Shown here one piece after another: positions 26,049-35,726 of a stretch of DNA of 43,901 nucleotides. The position numbers and the translations under genes were made by a program. The stretch covers positions 1 to 43,901 of the forward strand of contig NZ_CACXTS010000015.1 in assembly GCF_902770715.1 (NCBI RefSeq), given 5' to 3'. The notes beneath the pieces are model-generated. The model did not search any database, was not told where the DNA came from, and saw only the letters and a program-made list of their open reading frames with translations. The first letter of the stretch is position 1; the number at the start of each line of letters is the position of its first letter. This stretch comes from an uncultured Methanobrevibacter sp. (GTDB lineage Archaea; Methanobacteriota; Methanobacteria; Methanobacteriales; Methanobacteriaceae).

Positions 26049-28925
26049 ATCTTCTACTAATTCTTTAGCATATGGAGTAATGTTTTCATCAAGCATGCGC
26101 TCCAAGAATTGACCTGTATATGTTCCGGCTTCAGCAATCTCTTCTGGAGTACCGGTTGCAATTACCTGACCTCCGCCATCTCCACCTTCAGGACCAAGAT
26201 CAATAATATGGTCTGCAGTTTTAATAACATCCAAATTATGCTCAATTACTACTACGGAGTTTCCAGCATCAGTTAATCTTGATAAAACTTCCAATAATCT
26301 TTTAATATCATCAAAATGAAGACCAGTTGTCGGTTCATCTAAAATGTATAATGTTTTACCAGTGCTTGTTCTGGACAATTCCTTAGCCAATTTAATTCTT
26401 TGAGCTTCCCCACCCGAAAGTGTGGTTGCAGGCTGACCTATCTTCATATATCCTAAACCCACATCATACAATGTTTGAAGCTTTTTAGTAATTTTAGGAA
26501 TGTTTTCAAAGAATTCCAATGCTTCTTCAACAGTCATTTCCAATACTTCATAGATATTTTTACCTTTGTATCTTATATCCAATGTCTCTTCATTGTATCT
26601 TTTTCCGCCACAAACTTCACATGGAACATAAACGTCCGCTAAAAAGTGCATTTCAATTTGAACGATTCCATCACCGGAACATGCCTCGCACCTTCCACCT
26701 TTTACATTGAATGAGAATCTTCCAGGTTTATATCCCCTTGCCTTGGATTCAGGTGTGTTAGCAAACAATTCACGTATGTCAGTGAATACTCCAGTGTAAG
26801 TTGCAGGATTTGATCTTGGAGTTCTTCCAATAGGTTTCTGGTCTATTGCAATGACTTTATCAATATTTTTTAAACCTTCAATCTCCTTGTATTTTCCGGC
26901 GAACATGAATTTTTTGGATAATTTTCCATGAGCTCCTTTGTATAAAATTTCATTTATCAAACTACTTTTACCTGAACCGCTGACTCCAGTAACACAGGTG
27001 AATTTGCCCAATGGAATTTCAACATCAATATTCTTAAGGTTATTCTGTTCGGCACCAATGATTTTTATAAACAAACCATTTCCAGGCCTTCTTTCCTTAG
27101 GAATTTCTATTTTTTTAGCTCTGGAAATATATTGGCCAGTTATAGAATCAGGATTATTCATAATATCCAGTGGAGTTCCTTGAGCCACTATCTTACCACC
27201 ATGCTCTCCAGCACCAGGACCTATATCGACAACATAATCTGCAGATAGAATTGTCTCTTCATCGTGCTCAACAACAACTAAAGTATTTCCCAAATCCTTA
27301 AGTCTTTTTAATGCTTCAATAAGCTTGATATTGTCTCTTTGATGAAGACCAATACTAGGTTCATCCAAAATGTAGAGTACACCAACCAGACCTGAACCTA
27401 TTTGAGTAGCTAAACGGATACGCTGTGCTTCACCACCAGACAATGTACCGGAAGATCTTGACATTGACAAATAATCAAGCCCAACTTCAACTAAAAAGCT
27501 TAATCTTTCTTTAATTTCCTTTAAAACTTCTTTTGCAATGAAATTTTCCCTTTCAGTAAGCTCAAGATCTTGGAAAAATTTATATGAATCCTTGATTGAA
27601 AGGTCACAAACATCAATGATTGATTTTCCTCCTACAGTTACTGCCAATACTTCTGGTTTTAAACGTTTACCATCACAGACATAACATTTTCTGTCAGACA
27701 TGAATTTTGAAAGGTATTTTCTGGAATAGCTTGATTTGGTTTCAAAGTATAGCCTTTGCATTCTAGGAACAACACCCTCAAACTTACGGTTCACCATATA
27801 TGATTTATTTCTTCGTTTAAATGTGAATGGAATCTTTTCCTTGCATCCAAAAAGAATTGTGTCCTGATGTTCTTTGCTAAGCTCCTCGAATGGTGTGTCC
27901 ATGCTGAAATTGAAATGCTTTGACACTGCATCAAGCATTTGGAAATAATAGTTTTCTCTTTTTGCAGAACTTGCCCATGGAACAATAGCTCCTTCACTTA
28001 ATGACAATGATTTGTCAGGTACAACCAAATCTGGATCTATTTCCATTTTAGAACCGATACCATTACATTCAGGACATGCTCCCTGAGGGGCATTGAATGA
28101 AAACATCCTTGGAGTAAGCTCTTCGAAGTTTATTCCACAATCAACACAGGCAAAATGCTCGGAATATTTCTTTTCATATTCTTCTTGCCCATCATCAAAC
28201 AGAACAGTGATTAAACCGTCGGTAAACTCTGCTGCAGTTTCAAGGGAGTCAACCAACCTTCTTTTAAAATCAACATCTTTTCTAATCTTTAATCTGTCGA
28301 CTACGACATCAATATTATGCCTATATGTTTTTGCAAGTTCAATATCTTCATCTAAATTCCTTATCTCTCCATCAACACGAACCCTTACAAATCCCTTATT
28401 TCTAAGGTCTTCCAAAACATCTTTAAATTGGCCTTTCTTATCTCGTACAATAGGTGACAATATGTGAATTTTAACTCCTTCACCCTCTTCGATGACTGCT
28501 TCACCAATTTGACCTATGGTCTGTTGTGAGATTTCCTTTCCACAATTTGGACAATGAGGAATACCAATTCTTGCAAATAATAATCTCAAATAATCATAAA
28601 TTTCTGTAATTGTTCCTACAGTTGACCTTGGATTTTCCCTTGTAGTCTTTTGGTCAATGGAAATTGCCGGAGACAATCCTTCAATGGACTCCATTTCAGG
28701 TTTTTTCATTTGCCCTAAGAATTGCCTTGCATAAGCTGATAATGATTCAACATATCTACGCTGTCCTTCAGCATATATTGTATCAAAAGCAAGTGAAGAC
28801 TTTCCAGACCCACTCAGCCCAGTAATTACAATGAATTCATCGCGGGGGACACTTACATCAATATCCTGCAGATTGTGCTCACGTGCACCCTTGATGACAA
28901 TTTGTTTTTTAGAATCTTCTCCCAT
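26037..28925 (-). CDS. uvrA: Excinuclease ABC subunit UvrA
   Basis: 962 residues, full length. UvrA is the damage-sensing ABC ATPase dimer of nucleotide excision repair and loads UvrB. Two ABC modules are seen: Walker A G-L-S-G-S-G-K-S (36-43) and G-V-S-G-S-G-K-S in the second half, with two L-S-G-G-E-A-Q-R-I signatures and matching L-D-E-P motifs. Zinc-binding CxxC pairs are all present: C-P-N-C, C-V-D-C with C-P-E-C, C-Y-V-C, and C-E-A-C with C-E-V-C. The ATG start has AGGAG upstream. The 84 bases before it hold T-rich sequence ending the upstream peptidase gene and TATA-like stretches, so uvrA may have its own promoter. uvrB lies upstream on the same strand with a peptidase gene between. 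uvrC is not in the window. Confidence 0.97.
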   Translation of the reverse strand: MGEDSKKQIVIKGAREHNLQDIDVSVPRDEFIVITGLSGSGKSSLAFDTIYAEGQRRYVESLSAYARQFLGQMKKPEMESIEGLSPAISIDQKTTRENPRSTVGTITEIYDYLRLLFARIGIPHCPNCGKEISQQTIGQIGEAVIEEGEGVKIHILSPIVRDKKGQFKDVLEDLRNKGFVRVRVDGEIRNLDEDIELAKTYRHNIDVVVDRLKIRKDVDFKRRLVDSLETAAEFTDGLITVLFDDGQEEYEKKYSEHFACVDCGINFEELTPRMFSFNAPQGACPECNGIGSKMEIDPDLVVPDKSLSLSEGAIVPWASSAKRENYYFQMLDAVSKHFNFSMDTPFEELSKEHQDTILFGCKEKIPFTFKRRNKSYMVNRKFEGVVPRMQRLYFETKSSYSRKYLSKFMSDRKCYVCDGKRLKPEVLAVTVGGKSIIDVCDLSIKDSYKFFQDLELTERENFIAKEVLKEIKERLSFLVEVGLDYLSMSRSSGTLSGGEAQRIRLATQIGSGLVGVLYILDEPSIGLHQRDNIKLIEALKRLKDLGNTLVVVEHDEETILSADYVVDIGPGAGEHGGKIVAQGTPLDIMNNPDSITGQYISRAKKIEIPKERRPGNGLFIKIIGAEQNNLKNIDVEIPLGKFTCVTGVSGSGKSSLINEILYKGAHGKLSKKFMFAGKYKEIEGLKNIDKVIAIDQKPIGRTPRSNPATYTGVFTDIRELFANTPESKARGYKPGRFSFNVKGGRCEACSGDGIVQIEMHFLADVYVPCEVCGGKRYNEETLDIRYKGKNIYEVLEMTVEEALEFFENIPKITKKLQTLYDVGLGYMKIGQPATTLSGGEAQRIKLAKELSRTSTGKTLYILDEPTTGLHFDDIKRLLEVLSRLTDAGNSVVVIEHNLDVIKTADHIIDLGPEGGDGGGQVIATGTPEEIAEAGTYTGQFLERMLDENITPYAKELVEDIGK

Positions 28926-29009
28926 AATAATCTCCTAAAAATTAGTTATATAATATTAGAACAATCTCATTTATAAAGTCTTTTAGAGAGCATTTGGAAA
29001 GTAAAAAAA

Positions 29010-30911
29010 TCAACATCCTATATGAGGTATTCTTTCTGACGTATTCTGACGAGTCCATCCTGAGCCCATACTATAATAAAACTTACTTAATTTAGTTTTG
29101 GTTGATTTTTTTAGATTATATTTGAGTTTGACTATCAATCCGGAAGTATCATAATCATTAAATCTTCCTTTCATATATTTTACTGTTAGCCATTTGGTAG
29201 GAATTTTGTGGCTTCCATGGTCATAATCTCCAGAAGGGTTGCCGACCAAAACCTTTTTTCCGTCTTTGCTTATGTCCAAAATTGATACAAAATGGCCCCA
29301 AGTATGGAATATTAATGCACAACCACCTTTTTTAAGCTGCTTTAAAGCCTTGTCAAAAGAACTTTTATAATAAATGCTGCATTTAAAATTATTCTTTTCC
29401 AATGCCTTTTTGAGCCCTTTGGTGCTTGATCCGTAAACAGAACTTGTACCTGCCTGTTTGGCCAGATATTTTTCATTTACATATTTCTTTAAAACCTGAC
29501 TGCACATGCTGGCTGAAGTCGGACCGCATGTATAATCTGTGTTCTGCTCATCCCTAACTTCCGCATAAGTGTAAGATTTGCCCTTAAGTAAAACGGTTAT
29601 CTGGCTTGGCCAGTAATCATGCTTGTTCTTCTTAACAATTTTTGTATTGATTGCCCTCTCGATAACATTCCATTTTTCTCTTTTGATAATATGATTGATA
29701 GTTGGTTCCGCTTTAGATTTGAATATGACATATTTGCTCAATTTATTATTTAAAAACAAACAATAGCTATCTCTTTTAATTACCTCAAGATATTGAGCTT
29801 TTGTAAGAGTATATGTCATATCTCCATCGGCCATTGCAAAATATACAGTCATTCTGTCAACATCCGGCACACCATTTTTCAATGGAATTTTGGACTTGAA
29901 CGGATTTTTGGTATCTCCCTTGACGCAATTGACCTTTTTGGAAGCATTTGATTTAATCGCATTTTTATTGCCCTGGAAAGTTGCCGAAATTTCATGGCTT
30001 CCAACACTTAGCTTAGGCTTGAATATAATCATCCCTTCATTATTAGTGGTTTTAACAATGGTTTTTCCATCAATGACTATTTTAACCTTCTTTTTCGAAA
30101 CCAATGATTGACTAACACTTTTTAAATAGACCCTTAAATGACCATTTGTTAAAAGCCTACTGTTTCCTATAACAAGAGATGTTGTATCTATAACAACCAA
30201 TTTGGCGGATTTGGATACTGAATTATAATATGAACTTCCAAGAAAAGAAATTTCAAGAGGATAATCCTTTGCATAAAGGTTTATTTTAAGTTTTGCAAGA
30301 CCATTAATGTCGGTTGTCACCTTATAAGTTTTATCGTTGAGTAAAAAGTTAATTTTTGCATTTCTAATACCATTGCCCTCATCATTTTTGAGAAACATTT
30401 CAAGATAATCCCCTCTAAGAAGGGTGGAGTTTTGAATAAAAATACCTGCATTTATTTTTAAAACATCAATATCGAAGGTATTGTTTACTGCAGAATAGTT
30501 CTCATTTCCCATAAAAAACACTTTGAGAGCATATGTTTTAGCAGGCATCCATATCTTTAATTGGGCAATGCCCTTTTCATTTGTAAAAAGAGAATAACTT
30601 TCATCATTAATATTTGCGGTCAAATTCTGATTTGAAATTGGGGCGTTATTTGAATCCTTCAGAGATATTCCAATTGATGAAGCTTCATAAACTTCAAGGG
30701 AATCAACAGAAATGGTTGGGACCTCCTTGGATTCATTTACATCATCATCAACAGAATCGCTTTGAGATTCATTAACTTCACAGATTACTTCCTGTAATGA
30801 ACCATCCGTCCCCAAACTGTCTGAATCAGTCAAATTTGTGGCCGAAACTCCACTTATGCTAATTAATATTAAAATTATAAGAATAAACAAAACCCTTTTG
30901 GACAAAAACAT
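29010..30911 (-). CDS. Secreted C39-like cysteine peptidase with Ig-like repeats
   Basis: 633 residues from ATG at 30911, chosen over a TTG at 30941 because AGGT lies 9 bases upstream (30921-30924) and the signal peptide then starts cleanly (M-F-L-S-K-R-V-L-F-I-L, cleaved near V-S-A-T). An acidic linker and three Ig-like repeats of about 80-90 residues follow (about 65-330). A middle region of about 100 residues is not recognised. The catalytic domain (about 440-610) has Cys462 in D-Y-T-C-G-P-T-S, His540 in W-G-H-F-V and Asp562 in N-P-S-G-D-Y-D, a C39-type triad. The last residues are basic and aromatic, with no anchor. A secreted Cys/His/Asp peptidase in a pseudomurein organism could cut the wall peptides, as the unrelated-looking PeiW/PeiP endoisopeptidases do. 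It lies 19 bases after uvrB, so it is probably co-transcribed. Confidence 0.85.
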   Translation of the reverse strand: MFLSKRVLFILIILILISISGVSATNLTDSDSLGTDGSLQEVICEVNESQSDSVDDDVNESKEVPTISVDSLEVYEASSIGISLKDSNNAPISNQNLTANINDESYSLFTNEKGIAQLKIWMPAKTYALKVFFMGNENYSAVNNTFDIDVLKINAGIFIQNSTLLRGDYLEMFLKNDEGNGIRNAKINFLLNDKTYKVTTDINGLAKLKINLYAKDYPLEISFLGSSYYNSVSKSAKLVVIDTTSLVIGNSRLLTNGHLRVYLKSVSQSLVSKKKVKIVIDGKTIVKTTNNEGMIIFKPKLSVGSHEISATFQGNKNAIKSNASKKVNCVKGDTKNPFKSKIPLKNGVPDVDRMTVYFAMADGDMTYTLTKAQYLEVIKRDSYCLFLNNKLSKYVIFKSKAEPTINHIIKREKWNVIERAINTKIVKKNKHDYWPSQITVLLKGKSYTYAEVRDEQNTDYTCGPTSASMCSQVLKKYVNEKYLAKQAGTSSVYGSSTKGLKKALEKNNFKCSIYYKSSFDKALKQLKKGGCALIFHTWGHFVSILDISKDGKKVLVGNPSGDYDHGSHKIPTKWLTVKYMKGRFNDYDTSGLIVKLKYNLKKSTKTKLSKFYYSMGSGWTRQNTSERIPHIGC

Positions 30912-30930
30912 TGATTCACAACCTAATTTC

Positions 30931-32895
30931 TCATTTATCAAATCCCTTCAATGCATAAAGCTTATTTCTTAAATCGGCAGCCCTTTCAAAGTCCAATCTC
31001 GCAGCCGCATCTTTCATGTCTTTTTCTAAATCACGGATAAGTATTTGGAGTTCATCCCTAGGCATCTTTTCAATATCTGCACCCCTGACCTTATATTTTT
31101 CATCTTCTTCAGCGAGTTTTTCTTTTAAGGTTCTTTGAGTTGATTTTGGAGTGATTCCATGAACTTCATTGTATTTCATTTGCAGCTTGCGCCTTTTCAT
31201 TGTAATATCATATGCATTTTTCACGGAATCTGTCATATTGTCCACATACATTATTACACGGCCGTTAACGTTTCTTGCCGCACGTCCAATAGTCTGTATC
31301 AATGATGTTTCATTTCTTAAAAATCCTTCCTTGTCAGCATCCAAAATAGCAACTAATGAAACTTCAGGCAAATCCAAACCTTCCCTTAAAAGGTTTACAC
31401 CGACCAATACATCAAACTTGCCTCTTCTTAAGTCATTTACAATGTCAATTCTTTCCAATGTGTCGATTTCTGAGTGCATATACCTTACCTTAACACCAAT
31501 TCTAGCATAATAATCAGTCAAATCCTCAGCCATCCTTTTGGTTAATGTTGTAACAAGCACCCTTTCATCTTTTTCGGCTGTTTTTCTGACTTCTTCAAGC
31601 AAATCTTCAACTTGTCCAGTCACCGGCCTTATTATTACTTCAGGGTCAACCAATCCGGTTGGCCTGATAATCTGTTCAACAACATTTCTTGACCTTGAAA
31701 GCTCATATTGAGCAGGTGTTGCAGATACATAAATAACCTGATTAACAGATGACTCGAACTCATCAAATCTTAAAGGACGGTTTTCCTTGGCGGAAGGTAG
31801 TCTGAAACCGTATTCAACTAAAGTCTCCTTACGGGCACGATCCCCGTTATACATTCCCCTTATTTGAGGAACTGTAACGTGAGACTCATCAATAATTGTT
31901 AAAAAATCATCAGGGAAGTATTTTAAAAGGGAATAAGGCTTGTCTCCCCAGTTACGTCCTGATAAATGCATTGAATAATTTTCTACTCCTGGACAGTATC
32001 CCATTTCCCTAAGCATTTCTATGTCAAAGCGGGTTCTCTGTTCTAACCTTTGAGCTTCGAGGAGTTTTCCCATTGCATTTAGTTCTGAAAGTCTTTCTTC
32101 AAGCTCATTTGTAATTTTTGAAATAGCTACATCCATTTTATCCTGGCCAACAACAAAGTGCTTTGCAGGGAAAATCATGTATCTTTGAAGTGATTCCTGT
32201 TTCTTGCCTGTGACTTTATCGATGATGCTGATTGCATCAATCTCATCACCGAATAATTCAATCCTTATTGGTGGGGTTCCATGAACCGGATTTATTTCTA
32301 TGACATCTCCCCGAACTCTAAATTGACCACGTGCAAATTCAATATCATTGCGCTCATATTGCATGAAAACCAAACGAGCAAGAATTTCAGATCTATCGTA
32401 GATATCTCCAACGTTAATTCCAAAAGCGAATTCACCATAATCTTCAGGCGAACCGATACCATAAATGCAACTCACACTGCTTACAACAATAACATCATCC
32501 CTTGACAATAATGATTGGGTTGCAGAATGTCTCATAATATCAATATCGTCATTGATTGACGCTTCCTTATCAATAAAGGTATCAGTCCTGGGCACATAGG
32601 CTTCAGGCTGATAGTAGTCATAATAGCTAACAAAATATTCAACCGCATTGTCCGGGAAAAATTCTTTAAACTCTTCGTATAATTGTGCAGCCAAGGTCTT
32701 GTTGTGGGAAATTACAAGGGTTGGCTTTTGGACTTTTTCAATTACATTTGCCATTGTGAAAGTCTTACCTGAACCTGTAACTCCCAAAAGAGTTTGTTCT
32801 TTCATCCCATTATTTATACCTTCGGCTAAGGAGTTAATGGCTTTTGGTTGATCGCCTAATGGTTTATAAGGCGATTTTAACTTGAATTCTTTCAT
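30931..32895 (-). CDS. uvrB: Excinuclease ABC subunit UvrB
   Basis: 654 residues from ATG at 32895. The frame is open 20 codons further upstream, but that would overlap the preceding gene by more than 50 bases, and [10 protein letters not shown] is the usual UvrB beginning. Walker A G-V-T-G-S-G-K-T is at 38-45 and the DNA-gripping beta-hairpin [12 protein letters not shown] at 91-102. D-E-S-H, S-A-T-P-A and Q-T-I-G-R-A-A-R-N helicase motifs are intact, and a C-terminal UVR motif ([14 protein letters not shown]) contacts UvrC. It follows the 96-residue gene by 5 bases and is third in the prs operon. No clear ribosome binding site is seen. Confidence 0.97.
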   Translation of the reverse strand: MKEFKLKSPYKPLGDQPKAINSLAEGINNGMKEQTLLGVTGSGKTFTMANVIEKVQKPTLVISHNKTLAAQLYEEFKEFFPDNAVEYFVSYYDYYQPEAYVPRTDTFIDKEASINDDIDIMRHSATQSLLSRDDVIVVSSVSCIYGIGSPEDYGEFAFGINVGDIYDRSEILARLVFMQYERNDIEFARGQFRVRGDVIEINPVHGTPPIRIELFGDEIDAISIIDKVTGKKQESLQRYMIFPAKHFVVGQDKMDVAISKITNELEERLSELNAMGKLLEAQRLEQRTRFDIEMLREMGYCPGVENYSMHLSGRNWGDKPYSLLKYFPDDFLTIIDESHVTVPQIRGMYNGDRARKETLVEYGFRLPSAKENRPLRFDEFESSVNQVIYVSATPAQYELSRSRNVVEQIIRPTGLVDPEVIIRPVTGQVEDLLEEVRKTAEKDERVLVTTLTKRMAEDLTDYYARIGVKVRYMHSEIDTLERIDIVNDLRRGKFDVLVGVNLLREGLDLPEVSLVAILDADKEGFLRNETSLIQTIGRAARNVNGRVIMYVDNMTDSVKNAYDITMKRRKLQMKYNEVHGITPKSTQRTLKEKLAEEDEKYKVRGADIEKMPRDELQILIRDLEKDMKDAAARLDFERAADLRNKLYALKGFDK

Positions 32896-32900
32896 GATAT

Positions 32901-33191
32901 CTAGTTTAAGATTGTAACATTGAAACTGATATGTATATAGCTTGGTGCACAGCATGGAGCGACTCTTTGGTCTCTCACTGTTAGCTGTCCGTAGCCTTTC
33001 AGGTCTTTATTTAAATCCTTTATCACATTAGGAACTATTTCAGTATTATAAACTTTAAGAGAACCTAAAAACACTGTTTTAGCAGCCATATTCATTATTG
33101 ATAAATCTTCTACAATATCAGGTTCTGAATATTTTTGTAAAATATCATTCGATTTGTCGATTAGCTCTTTTTTGATTTGATCCTTATCCAT
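32901..33191 (-). CDS. Uncharacterised 96-residue protein between prs and uvrB
   Basis: Not recognised. The N-terminal 60 residues are helical and charged ([18 protein letters not shown]). The last third is hydrophobic, with a Cys pair in V-A-P-C-C-A-P-S-Y. There is no signal peptide or membrane segment. GAGGG lies just before the ATG, and the gene sits one base after the prs stop and 5 bases before uvrB, so it is almost certainly translated in this operon. No function is proposed. Confidence 0.75.
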   Translation of the reverse strand: MDKDQIKKELIDKSNDILQKYSEPDIVEDLSIMNMAAKTVFLGSLKVYNTEIVPNVIKDLNKDLKGYGQLTVRDQRVAPCCAPSYIHISFNVTILN

Positions 33192-33192
33192 T

Positions 33193-34107
33193 TTATTCCC
33201 TCAATGCATCTGCAATAGATTTTGCAATTGATACACGTGAAGTATCTGAAGATAAACTGTTGGTACCAATGATTTTGTTTGCACCTGCAGCATAGATTCT
33301 AGTAGCACCATTATTGGTTAAAATCGGGTGTACGCAACATACATCCACTGATGATGCTCCATATTGTTTTAAGATATTGATTGCATTGACAATAGTTCCG
33401 CCTGTTGCGATGATATCATCAATGATTACCGCATGCATGCCTTTTACTGAGTCTACATTAACAGTATTTTCACTTTCACTATCACATCTGACGTCTACGA
33501 TTTTAGTTTCAACTTTATCAGGTCCTAAACGGACTTTTGTTAAATATGTGCAGTCACAACCAATAATTTCAGATATCTCCTGTGCAAAACCATAAGCGCC
33601 TTTATCAGGAGCTATGATTAATGGCTTTTCATTTGTTTTTTTGAAAAATTTCTTATCCAAGTATTCTGCGATTGCAGGCATGGCTGAAATATTTCTTGCA
33701 GGAATATCAAAGAAGTTCAAAACACATTCCTCATGAATATTGAAGGTTATGAACTCGTCAGCACCGGCAGCCTGTATCAGATTACAGATGATTTTAGCTG
33801 AAATTGTCTCTCCAGGATTAAAACGTTTTTCCTGTCTTGCATAACCCATATAAGGAACTACAGCTCTAACTTTCTTTGCTCCCAAATCCTTAAGATTGGA
33901 AATGATAAACAATAATTCCATCAAATTTTCATCTTGAGGATATCCTGTTGATTGAATGACTGTCACTTCGTCTTCAATTTCACCATCAATCCTCAAATAC
34001 CTTTCTCCATCAGGAAACTTTTTAGTTTCAACATAACATAATTCTTCTCCAAGTTCACGTGCTACATGAGCAGCTAAATCTTGTGAAGCTGAACCACCAA
34101 TAATCAC
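33193..34107 (-). CDS. prs: Ribose-phosphate pyrophosphokinase (PRPP synthase)
   Basis: 304 residues, the usual archaeal length. Transfers pyrophosphate from ATP to ribose 5-phosphate, giving PRPP for purine, pyrimidine, histidine and tetrahydromethanopterin synthesis. Signatures are F-P-D-G-E-R-Y-L-R near residue 32, Y-M-G-Y-A-R-Q-E-K-R, a nearby N-I-H-E, and the PRPP loop I-I-D-D-I-I-A-T-G-G-T near 226-236. The start is GTG with GGTGAT three bases before it (34111-34116). It is first in a tight run with the 96-residue gene, uvrB and the secreted peptidase, and divergent from the gene at 34200. Confidence 0.95.
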   Translation of the reverse strand: MIIGGSASQDLAAHVARELGEELCYVETKKFPDGERYLRIDGEIEDEVTVIQSTGYPQDENLMELLFIISNLKDLGAKKVRAVVPYMGYARQEKRFNPGETISAKIICNLIQAAGADEFITFNIHEECVLNFFDIPARNISAMPAIAEYLDKKFFKKTNEKPLIIAPDKGAYGFAQEISEIIGCDCTYLTKVRLGPDKVETKIVDVRCDSESENTVNVDSVKGMHAVIIDDIIATGGTIVNAINILKQYGASSVDVCCVHPILTNNGATRIYAAGANKIIGTNSLSSDTSRVSIAKSIADALRE

Positions 34108-34170
34108 AATATCACCAAAAATTTATATGGAATAATATATGTTTTTGATGATTAAAAAAGGTTAAGTATT

Positions 34171-34180
34171 AATATTTAAA
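34171..34180 (+). promoter_or_regulatory. TATA box for a probably leaderless gene
   Basis: AATATTTAAA centred about 25 bases before the ATG at 34200, with no Shine-Dalgarno sequence between. Transcription would start at or next to the start codon. Confidence 0.45.
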
Positions 34181-34199
34181 CATTCTATAAAAAGTAATT

Positions 34200-34703
34200 A
34201 TGAAAAAAGTAACTGCCATTATTATATTAATTATAGTTGCTCTTTTGGCCGCTACCATCGTTAGTCCCATCATGGTAGTTGCTGAAGATACAACTGAAGA
34301 TTCCAGTATTGATATGGCCGCATCTTTCTCCATTTTAGGATTTAAATGGATTTACCCTGGAAGTTCTATAAATGCAGAAGGTCAAACATTACATAATGTC
34401 CATATTAATCATCCGGAAGACCCATATGGAGCTGCCCGTGACATCATGACATATTCCTACGGCGTTACCCCACATCTGTTTTTTAGCGTGAATAACGAAG
34501 CCGCTGAAGCAATATTTGGTGCAAATATCGTAGACAATATTCGTGCAAATGACGGATACTATGGTTATGCAGGCAATGATAATGTTGCCGGATCAATGTC
34601 TAGAGGAGATGCAATGGAAAACGCAATGCTTACTGGCGGAGTTAATGTTTTCGAAATTCCTATGCAGATTATACTGGGAAATATCAGATTAATTATTGCT
34701 TAA
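34200..34703 (+). CDS. Uncharacterised secreted protein
   Basis: 167 residues, family not recognised. A signal sequence or membrane anchor is clear at 2-28 (K-K-V-T-A-I-I-I-L-I-I-V-A-L-L-A-A-T). The mature part is acidic, with an aromatic Tyr/Phe-rich centre (D-G-Y-Y-G-Y-A-G-N-D-N) and a hydrophobic end. It is a lone plus-strand gene, divergent from prs and convergent with the zinc-ribbon gene (18 bases between stops). No ribosome binding site is seen. A cell-surface role is implied only by export. Confidence 0.7.
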   Translation: MKKVTAIIILIIVALLAATIVSPIMVVAEDTTEDSSIDMAASFSILGFKWIYPGSSINAEGQTLHNVHINHPEDPYGAARDIMTYSYGVTPHLFFSVNNEAAEAIFGANIVDNIRANDGYYGYAGNDNVAGSMSRGDAMENAMLTGGVNVFEIPMQIILGNIRLIIA

Positions 34704-34721
34704 TCTGCTTTTTTTTACTTT

Positions 34722-35090
34722 TTAATGCAACAATACATAAAATGAGAGCGCTACACCGACAAAGGAAATCGCCATCATAATCAATCCATGTTTCTTAAGT
34801 GTCGGATGTCTGGATTGAACCAAATAGAACGGCATGAAAAAACCAAAGAATGTGAATGCTGCAAACATCCTATTTTTTGAAAGCAATCCGAAAAAAAATC
34901 CGCTCCATGATAAAAAAATAGAGATAATATATGCTACAATAATAGCTTTTTTATTTATTTGGGGCATCTCCTGCCTATAAACATAAAATTGTCTAGGTTG
35001 AACTCCTTCAACTAGCGGAGTGCCGCATTTAGCGCAATAATCATAATCGTCTTGATTTTCAAAACTGCAGTTTTTGCATATTCTTGTCAT
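34722..35090 (-). CDS. Zinc-ribbon membrane protein
   Basis: 122 residues. The N-terminus is a zinc ribbon with two CxxC knuckles (C-K-N-C near residue 5 and C-A-K-C near 18). A linker with Q-R-Q-F-Y-V-Y-R-Q follows. Three hydrophobic segments (about 46-66, 71-87 and 101-120) then place the ribbon at the cytoplasmic face. Such small zinc-ribbon membrane proteins are common and mostly uncharacterised. A TATA-like ATTTATAT is centred 26 bases before the ATG, inside the end of the upstream GNAT gene, so it is probably leaderless and separately transcribed. Confidence 0.8.
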   Translation of the reverse strand: MTRICKNCSFENQDDYDYCAKCGTPLVEGVQPRQFYVYRQEMPQINKKAIIVAYIISIFLSWSGFFFGLLSKNRMFAAFTFFGFFMPFYLVQSRHPTLKKHGLIMMAISFVGVALSFYVLLH

Positions 35091-35119
35091 TACTTAAAAT
35101 TAATAGTTTTTAATATAAA

Positions 35120-35629
35120 TTATTTTTCTAACTTCATGGCGATTTCGATGAATGCCTCACCGAGATAATTCATATTGTTCAATTCTGTCAAATATTTGAA
35201 TCCTAACTTTTCCAAAACTCTTCCTGACTGTTTATTTTCATATTTGTAACTTGCATAAATTTCATTAACATTCAAATCGGAAAATGCATGATTTATTATA
35301 GCCTTTGATGCTTCTGTGGCATAACCTTTTCCCCAATATTCCTCAGCTACCCAATAGCCTAATTCAGCTGAATCTTCACCCCAGTAATGATTGCAATCAG
35401 GATGAAACAATAATCCCACGCAGCCAATTGGAATATCATCTTTAACAATGGCGTAAGTTTCTTTCTTAGAGAATACCGTTTTGATAATATTTAAACTATC
35501 CTCTACACTTTCATGAGGTGGCCAACCTGCAATAGGACCAATCTTCGGATTTTTTGCAAAGTGATACAGGCATTCCGCATCAGATTCCTCCCAAGGCCTT
35601 AAAGTGAGATTTGCAGTTTTAAAAATCAT
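35120..35629 (-). CDS. GNAT-family N-acetyltransferase, RimJ/RimL-like
   Basis: 169 residues. Transfers an acetyl group from acetyl-CoA to an amine; in the RimJ/RimL subgroup this is often a protein N-terminus. Seen are L-R-P-W near the start, E-L-G-Y-W-V-A-E-E-Y-W-G-K-G-Y-A-T-E-A as the acetyl-CoA loop, and S-G-R-V-L-E-K-L-G-F-K near the end, all in the expected order. The substrate cannot be told. A TATA-like stretch at 35653-35660 is about 27 bases before the ATG and no ribosome binding site is visible. It is divergent from the ADP-ribosylglycohydrolase gene. Confidence 0.88.
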   Translation of the reverse strand: MIFKTANLTLRPWEESDAECLYHFAKNPKIGPIAGWPPHESVEDSLNIIKTVFSKKETYAIVKDDIPIGCVGLLFHPDCNHYWGEDSAELGYWVAEEYWGKGYATEASKAIINHAFSDLNVNEIYASYKYENKQSGRVLEKLGFKYLTELNNMNYLGEAFIEIAMKLEK

Positions 35630-35652
35630 TGAAAATAATATGTTCTTGAATA

Positions 35653-35660
35653 GATATAAT
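35653..35660 (-). promoter_or_regulatory. TATA-like box of the GNAT gene (probably leaderless)
   Basis: ATTATATC on the minus strand, about 27 bases before the ATG at 35629. The bases between contain no Shine-Dalgarno sequence. The palindrome at 35663-35686 lies immediately upstream. Confidence 0.4.
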
Positions 35661-35662
35661 GA

Positions 35663-35686
35663 TTATGTAATTTATTTTTTACATAA
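35663..35686. promoter_or_regulatory. Palindrome between divergent GNAT and ADP-ribosylglycohydrolase genes
   Basis: TTATGTAA and TTACATAA form a perfect 8-bp inverted repeat around an 8-base T-rich spacer. It occupies the middle of the 97-base divergent intergenic region, next to the GNAT TATA box, so it could be a shared operator. Function is inferred from placement. Confidence 0.4.
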
Positions 35687-35726
35687 ATAATCACAATTAA
35701 TTACTAAAAATGCAATATAATAAAAC

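Noticed and set aside
30911..30941. Overlap of uvrB with the secreted peptidase gene, if the TTG at 30941 were its start
   Set aside because: The ATG at 30911 has an AGGT site at good spacing and gives a cleaner signal peptide, which leaves a 19-base gap and no overlap.
32895..32955. Longer UvrB with 20 extra N-terminal residues
   Set aside because: The extension would overlap the upstream gene, and the family normally begins at the M-K-E-F-K-L type sequence.
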